This document shows positions 59,346 through 64,000 of a stretch of DNA of 64,000 nucleotides, piece by piece. Each line of letters opens with the position of its first letter. Position 1 is the stretch's first letter. Position numbers and translations under genes: made by a program. Source of the stretch: Pterois miles. Taxonomy: Eukaryota > Chordata > Actinopteri > Perciformes > Scorpaenidae. Under the pieces are notes generated by a model, which saw only the letters and a list, made by a program, of their open reading frames with translations, searched no databases and was not told the DNA's origin. The stretch is taken from NCBI GenBank assembly GCA_947000775.1, contig CAMQGK010000056.1, positions 1,905,501 through 1,969,500 on the forward strand, given 5' to 3'.

Positions 59346-62300
59346 AGTTAAACCATGTCACAATGCTACTCATCAAACTGTGTTAGTCTGCAGTGCTGTA
59401 CTTTACAGTATACTGAATATTGTGTATAAAGTGCTGCAGGAATGAGTTCTCTTGTCTCGAAGTCAATGGGGTTTTTGAATGGGCTTTTTAGTTTGGTACC
59501 TGAAATAAGGTCTGCAGTTAACAAAAGCGGAAGATATTTTACCATTTTGTTCTATGATATAAAATACATCAGTAAATACCCCACTTGTGAATTTTGAAGC
59601 TTTTATGTGTCTTAAAAAAGGCAGTTGCTGACAAGTAGCTAAATGAGACACACCGCCAACTTGTCCGCCTTTACAGTCTTGTTTTGTAGCTTTTTACTTC
59701 TGGTGATTGTGTATATGTACAACATGTGTAAGTGTGACAAAATGTGTAAGTATCAAAAATGTTATTTCCTGCAATAATCTAAAACCTGATGGAAAAATCC
59801 TGTTGGCTTTTTGTCGAGGCAACGAGTGTGATTCTCGGGTTGACCAGTTAGGTGCGTCATCCCTGCAGCACTCTATTGATGTCTAACACTATGACTTTGC
59901 ACTCTTTATGGATTTTGCTTTGTGTGAGGTCCCGTCCTGTGTGAACCAAGGTCGTGTTGGTTGTAAATATGGCTGCACCAATAAGACACACTTCTGTTCA
60001 TTTCTTGTAGGAGATAAAGTGGCTTGTTTTCTGAGCTCATTCAGGCCCCTCTAGCATTAGAGATTAGATATGGCATTTAACTTTCTCATGAAATTATTCA
60101 TGTTGTCACAAGACTTTTGTAAGGGAAGTAGGATTAAAATACACATTCGTAGCTTCAGTTGGTATTTCTTTATGTTCTCTTTGTGGGCGTAGTCTTACAT
60201 TGCTATGTACTGTTTGCCATATAGCAGTAATGCCAAGTGTGATACATTTTGTCAAGCATGCATGTTTCATCCCCTCATTTTTAGGATAAAAACACACTTG
60301 CTGTTCAGATGGACGCTGAATTTCTTTGCATCCATTCCTTCTGATTTTAAGTTCAGCTAGTTCTGTACTTTTAGAGAGAGAGATGACAGATACTGGTGTA
60401 AACATCCAGCCAGCCAGGCAGGCAAACACACTGAAGAAATCTGTGTGAGGCAGATGTGTTACGCAGTTCTGGATCTTTTTGAACCAGCCAACAAAACTGA
60501 AACCGTAACCATGCTGCACTAATAAAAACACATTCCAGCACTAGAATGTGTGCTCTCCCAACTCCTTTTTTTAGTCTGTGTTGGTTAGGGACAATAGAGA
60601 CAAGATGACTTGTGGTTTATACTGCTTCAATTTGCACTTTGCACACAATTCCCCCACCTTAAAATATTTTATGTTGCATATTGTCATGTGGGATCCCTCT
60701 GTCTTAATCATAACCAGGCTACAACATAAATGGTCTAAAGGTTAGGAGGGCAACTTTGTACTGGAGGTGCATTTTGCTTGAAGACAAACTATCAAATGCA
60801 TTTAAAAAAGAAAAAAAACTGCCATGCTAAGCAAACCCACCTGACTGGGTATCATATCTATTATTATGCCACAGATGTGCAGCCAGGAGAAGATGTCAGT
60901 GAACAGATATCATAACACCTCCAACAAACTCGTTGGCCAGCAGTGAGCAAATTCTGTCATTGTCTGCTAGCGCTGTCACTTTTCACGCAAGGGTTCATAG
61001 TTCCCTAACAAGAACACTTCCCCCTTTTTATTATGACATATTTGCATATAATTATCAATGTCATACGTATTCTATATGTAGATCTTGTCTGCTTAGACTC
61101 CCAAACTTCCCAGTCTCAGTATGCTTGTTAAAGCAGCAGTAGGTAGAAATGAAGCAAATATGATTTTTAAAAAAAAGTTGTTTTTATAAAACTGTCCCTA
61201 TATCCTGACAGTAGTGCATGAGAAAGGTAATCTGAATAAAATCATGTTCCTCTCTGTCCTCTGGTGCCCCTAATGGTATCTGCAAGATTTCACACACCAG
61301 AGGAAAACAACCAACCAGAGCCGAGCTGGAGCCTGTCGTCTCCAAGCAGCTGTCAATCACTCACAAAATGATCAAACAGTCAAACTAGGCAGCGCTGATC
61401 AAATGAATCAATATTCTGTTACTGTAATGACTATTTCTCTCCTCAAATGTTTTCAGAAACATCTCTAGTCACGGTTTAGCTATAAAATTAGAAAGTTTGT
61501 GAACCGGCAGCCATCTTGAGACCAGTTGAGGAAATACCAAGTAAGGCCCACCGGCTGGAGCAAACTCTCTCAATGACTGATGTCAATGACTGTACAATGT
61601 CCCTTACATAACGTGCCTTTCATGCAAAATTCCAGTGTGCACAACAGTACAATAAAAACAGTACAGTACAATGAACATACAACAATACAATGACAAGACA
61701 GGGTAGATACAAAAATGAAAATATACAAATATGTTTTTAATGGATGAAGAATTAAGATTAAGAGAATATTAAACTAACAGGACACATCTTAAGATTTCTT
61801 TTAAAGGTATTTGGAGATTGTGATGTCTTCAGCTCTTCTGGCAGGCTATTACAGAGGCGAAGGCCACAGGCACTAAAAGCCACCCATAGGTCTTTGTTGT
61901 CACCCAGGGACCAGTATCAGAGGACCTGAGTGATCCACGGGGAGACTACATCAACAGCAAGTATTCAGGGCACTAGTCCATTGAGTGATCTGATTACCAA
62001 TCTATTCTAAAAAAGGTCTAACTTGAATACAGGTGAGATATGTGCCCTCTTTCTGGTCTTGGTCAGCACACATCCCTGCATTCTGTATAAGCTTATTTAC
62101 AGGTTTCTTTAATTAGAGAGGTGAGGTTTACAGTCACTTTGTTATTCAGAAAACCGATTTAACACATTTTACTTGCTGTTTCAGAATTTTGTTTTTTTTC
62201 CATGATGAAGAGAGTAATGCAAAGGGACTGAATGATGACCTGTGATGTCTATCGCCTGTGCTTTCTTTCACGATTGACACTGATCTCCTCATTCCCTCTC

Positions 62301-63189
62301 CTCTCCACCACCGGTTGCTCTACATGTTTAGCTGATTTAACTGGATTTAAAGATGTGTGACAACCTGGAGGATAGGAGAGATTACAGAGTGAAGTTTTTT
62401 TTTTTTTCCTGAAGGGTGTAATTTTCCCTTTCACCTTTATAAATACGCTATTGTGTGGGTGGATTTGGTGTTTTTTCTGCGATTGTGTATACATGTCTGA
62501 GTGCAGACCGGTGACAAGACAGATCGGCTTACGTTCATGTCATCCGAGACAGAGCCAAAGCTGAGAGTGTGTGTTTGTTTAGAGTTATCCTTAAGAACAA
62601 TTTGGTCCTGACCCTGGTTGTATTTCTGCCACAGTGACATGAAGGAGGGATAGTTTACCTCATTACAACACAGAAATTCCCAGGAATTTCTCTCACCTCG
62701 TCTTTAGTTGGAGAGGAGAGAGAGACAGGAGGATGAACAGCGATAGGCTTTCTTGTTTTGATCCTCAGTCGCCTGCAGCTTTCTCTTCAAATACCACCTG
62801 TCCAGGAGATAAATGAGTGAGTGACCTGCTTTCTTTCCTCCATTACAGAGGCTAGTGATTAAAATAAGGGCAAGGACAGAGGAAAAGTAACATGGTTATG
62901 CTAACTAGAAAACAGTACATGAGTGGCCAGTTCCTTCAATGTGTGCAGCAGATATTGAGTTTTTACAACCAAGATGTCAGGAGATTTCATCTCTCATTTC
63001 AGGATTAAAAGATTGGCACAACGGTGGTGCATGAGGCAAGTTTGCAGGAGTATGAAAGTTACATTTTGGCCTGGTGGTGGAGCTGACTTGACCTAAATCC
63101 ATACGTTTTTTGCACTTTATAATGCGAATCTATATTTTAGAAATACAGACCAATAGACTTGGTTAAGGCTACAGGTCAGACTAGGGCCA

Positions 63190-63535
63190 GGACCAGTTGC
63201 CAAGCAACCAGCGGAGACTCCAGGAAGTTACTGATCTTGACCAAAAAAAAAAAAAAAAGTTTGACACAGTTTTTGCACAGATTAAACAAACAAGATACAG
63301 CTTGTTAATCAGTGAGCGTTAGAGGTGCTGGTATAGGTCAGTTTTGTTACCTTTGGACAGAGCCAGGATAGCTGTTTCTCTGTTTCCAGGTTTTATGCTA
63401 AGCTAAATTAGCGGGCTGGTGATGTAGTTTCATACTTAGCAGATAGACAAATGAGTGGTATTAATCTCCCCATCTAATTCACAACAACAAAGCAAATAAG
63501 ACTGTTTCCCAAAATGTGGAGTTTTTCTTTTAAGG
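63190..63535. repeat. dispersed repeat, copy 2 (family C)
   Basis: Contains tttggacagagccaggatag, ctgtttctctgtttccagg, atgctaagctaaattagc and an end like gtttttcttttaag. Partner of the 51.6 kb copy. Confidence 0.7.
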
Positions 63536-64000
63536 TCAAGATTATATATAAATATATAATAAGTTATGCTTTGTTAATTATCTACTTTTTGTAGATGGAA
63601 GAATGATTTGTTTATATCCCTAGATTATCTTTGAAAGAAAAGACCTCTATATAAATTTAAAAAAATAATAATGATTTGATGGGATACAGAAGACACCACA
63701 GATGAATATCTCAGAAAAAAGCAGAAACAGCTGAGAGGATGTTCTGTGCTCTGTAGCTATGGGGAACATATGATGTGAGCATGGCTACATATTTTCACAC
63801 ACGCAGCACACATGGGCACAGAGACACGACACATGCTGCACAGAAAAACAAAACTAAAACAGGAGAATCATAAATTAAATCTATCGTGCATAACAGTGAA
63901 GTAAAAGAACAACTGGTGGATGACACATTGAAAGCTTTCAAATGCTGCTGATAAGCATTTAAAAGTGAAGTAAGAGAACAGCTTTGACTGAAACCTGCAT

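Larger units (their letters stand above)
55801..64000. other. upstream/intergenic region with no supported gene
   Basis: 8.2 kb beyond the putative col7a1 promoter. Open frames here are short, lack recognisable domains, and some overlap on opposite strands. Recognised content is repeats, listed separately. I saw no exon of a neighbouring gene. Confidence 0.5.

Noticed and set aside
55801..64000. Neighbour gene expected by mammalian synteny (such as PFKFB4 or UCN2)
   Set aside because: No exon of such a gene could be recognised in this stretch.

Overview
The window looks like a teleost fish (probably percomorph) nuclear genome. The evidence is short phase-compatible exons with GT-AG introns, a Tc1-like DNA transposon relic, tRNA-derived SINEs, several non-autonomous DNA transposon families, and many CA/GA/TG microsatellites. 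There is no bacterial-style gene organisation.

One gene dominates. Reading the minus strand from about 55.4 kb down to the left edge, I find col7a1, the collagen type VII alpha-1 chain, which forms the anchoring fibrils of the basement membrane under skin epithelium. I could place 83 coding-bearing exons (numbered 2 to 84 here) plus one putative non-coding first exon. The coding exons are consistent in phase throughout and give about 2298 codons: 1246 for the N-terminal NC1 region and 1052 for the first part of the collagenous region. The gene runs off the low-coordinate end, so the rest of the triple helix and the C-terminal NC2/Kunitz end are missing.

Layout in transcription order (high to low coordinates): putative 5' UTR exon and promoter area (about 55.37-55.8 kb); a 10 kb first intron with SINEs and a DNA-transposon-like repeat; signal peptide exon (45.4 kb); von Willebrand A domain 1 with a complete MIDAS (45.2-43.8 kb); nine fibronectin III domains, nearly always one domain per two exons (43.6-29.0 kb), except that FN3-6 second half and FN3-7 first half share one exon; von Willebrand A domain 2 without a MIDAS (28.9-26.9 kb); a Cys-containing junction (26.7 kb); then 56 small exons of Gly-X-Y repeat, each a whole number of codons, with about a dozen interruptions and a 37-residue non-collagenous hinge at 8.97-6.78 kb.

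The 55.8-64 kb region upstream shows no gene I can support. It holds a three-copy 214-bp tandem repeat, a LINE-tail-like remnant, an hAT-like element and other dispersed repeats. I found no undescribed biological system. The most notable points are a (GA)n microsatellite that forms the polypyrimidine tract of a 27-bp collagen exon, a Gly-to-Ser break in the triple helix, the fused FN3 exon, and a 565-bp hAT-type MITE with intact 8-bp target duplications.
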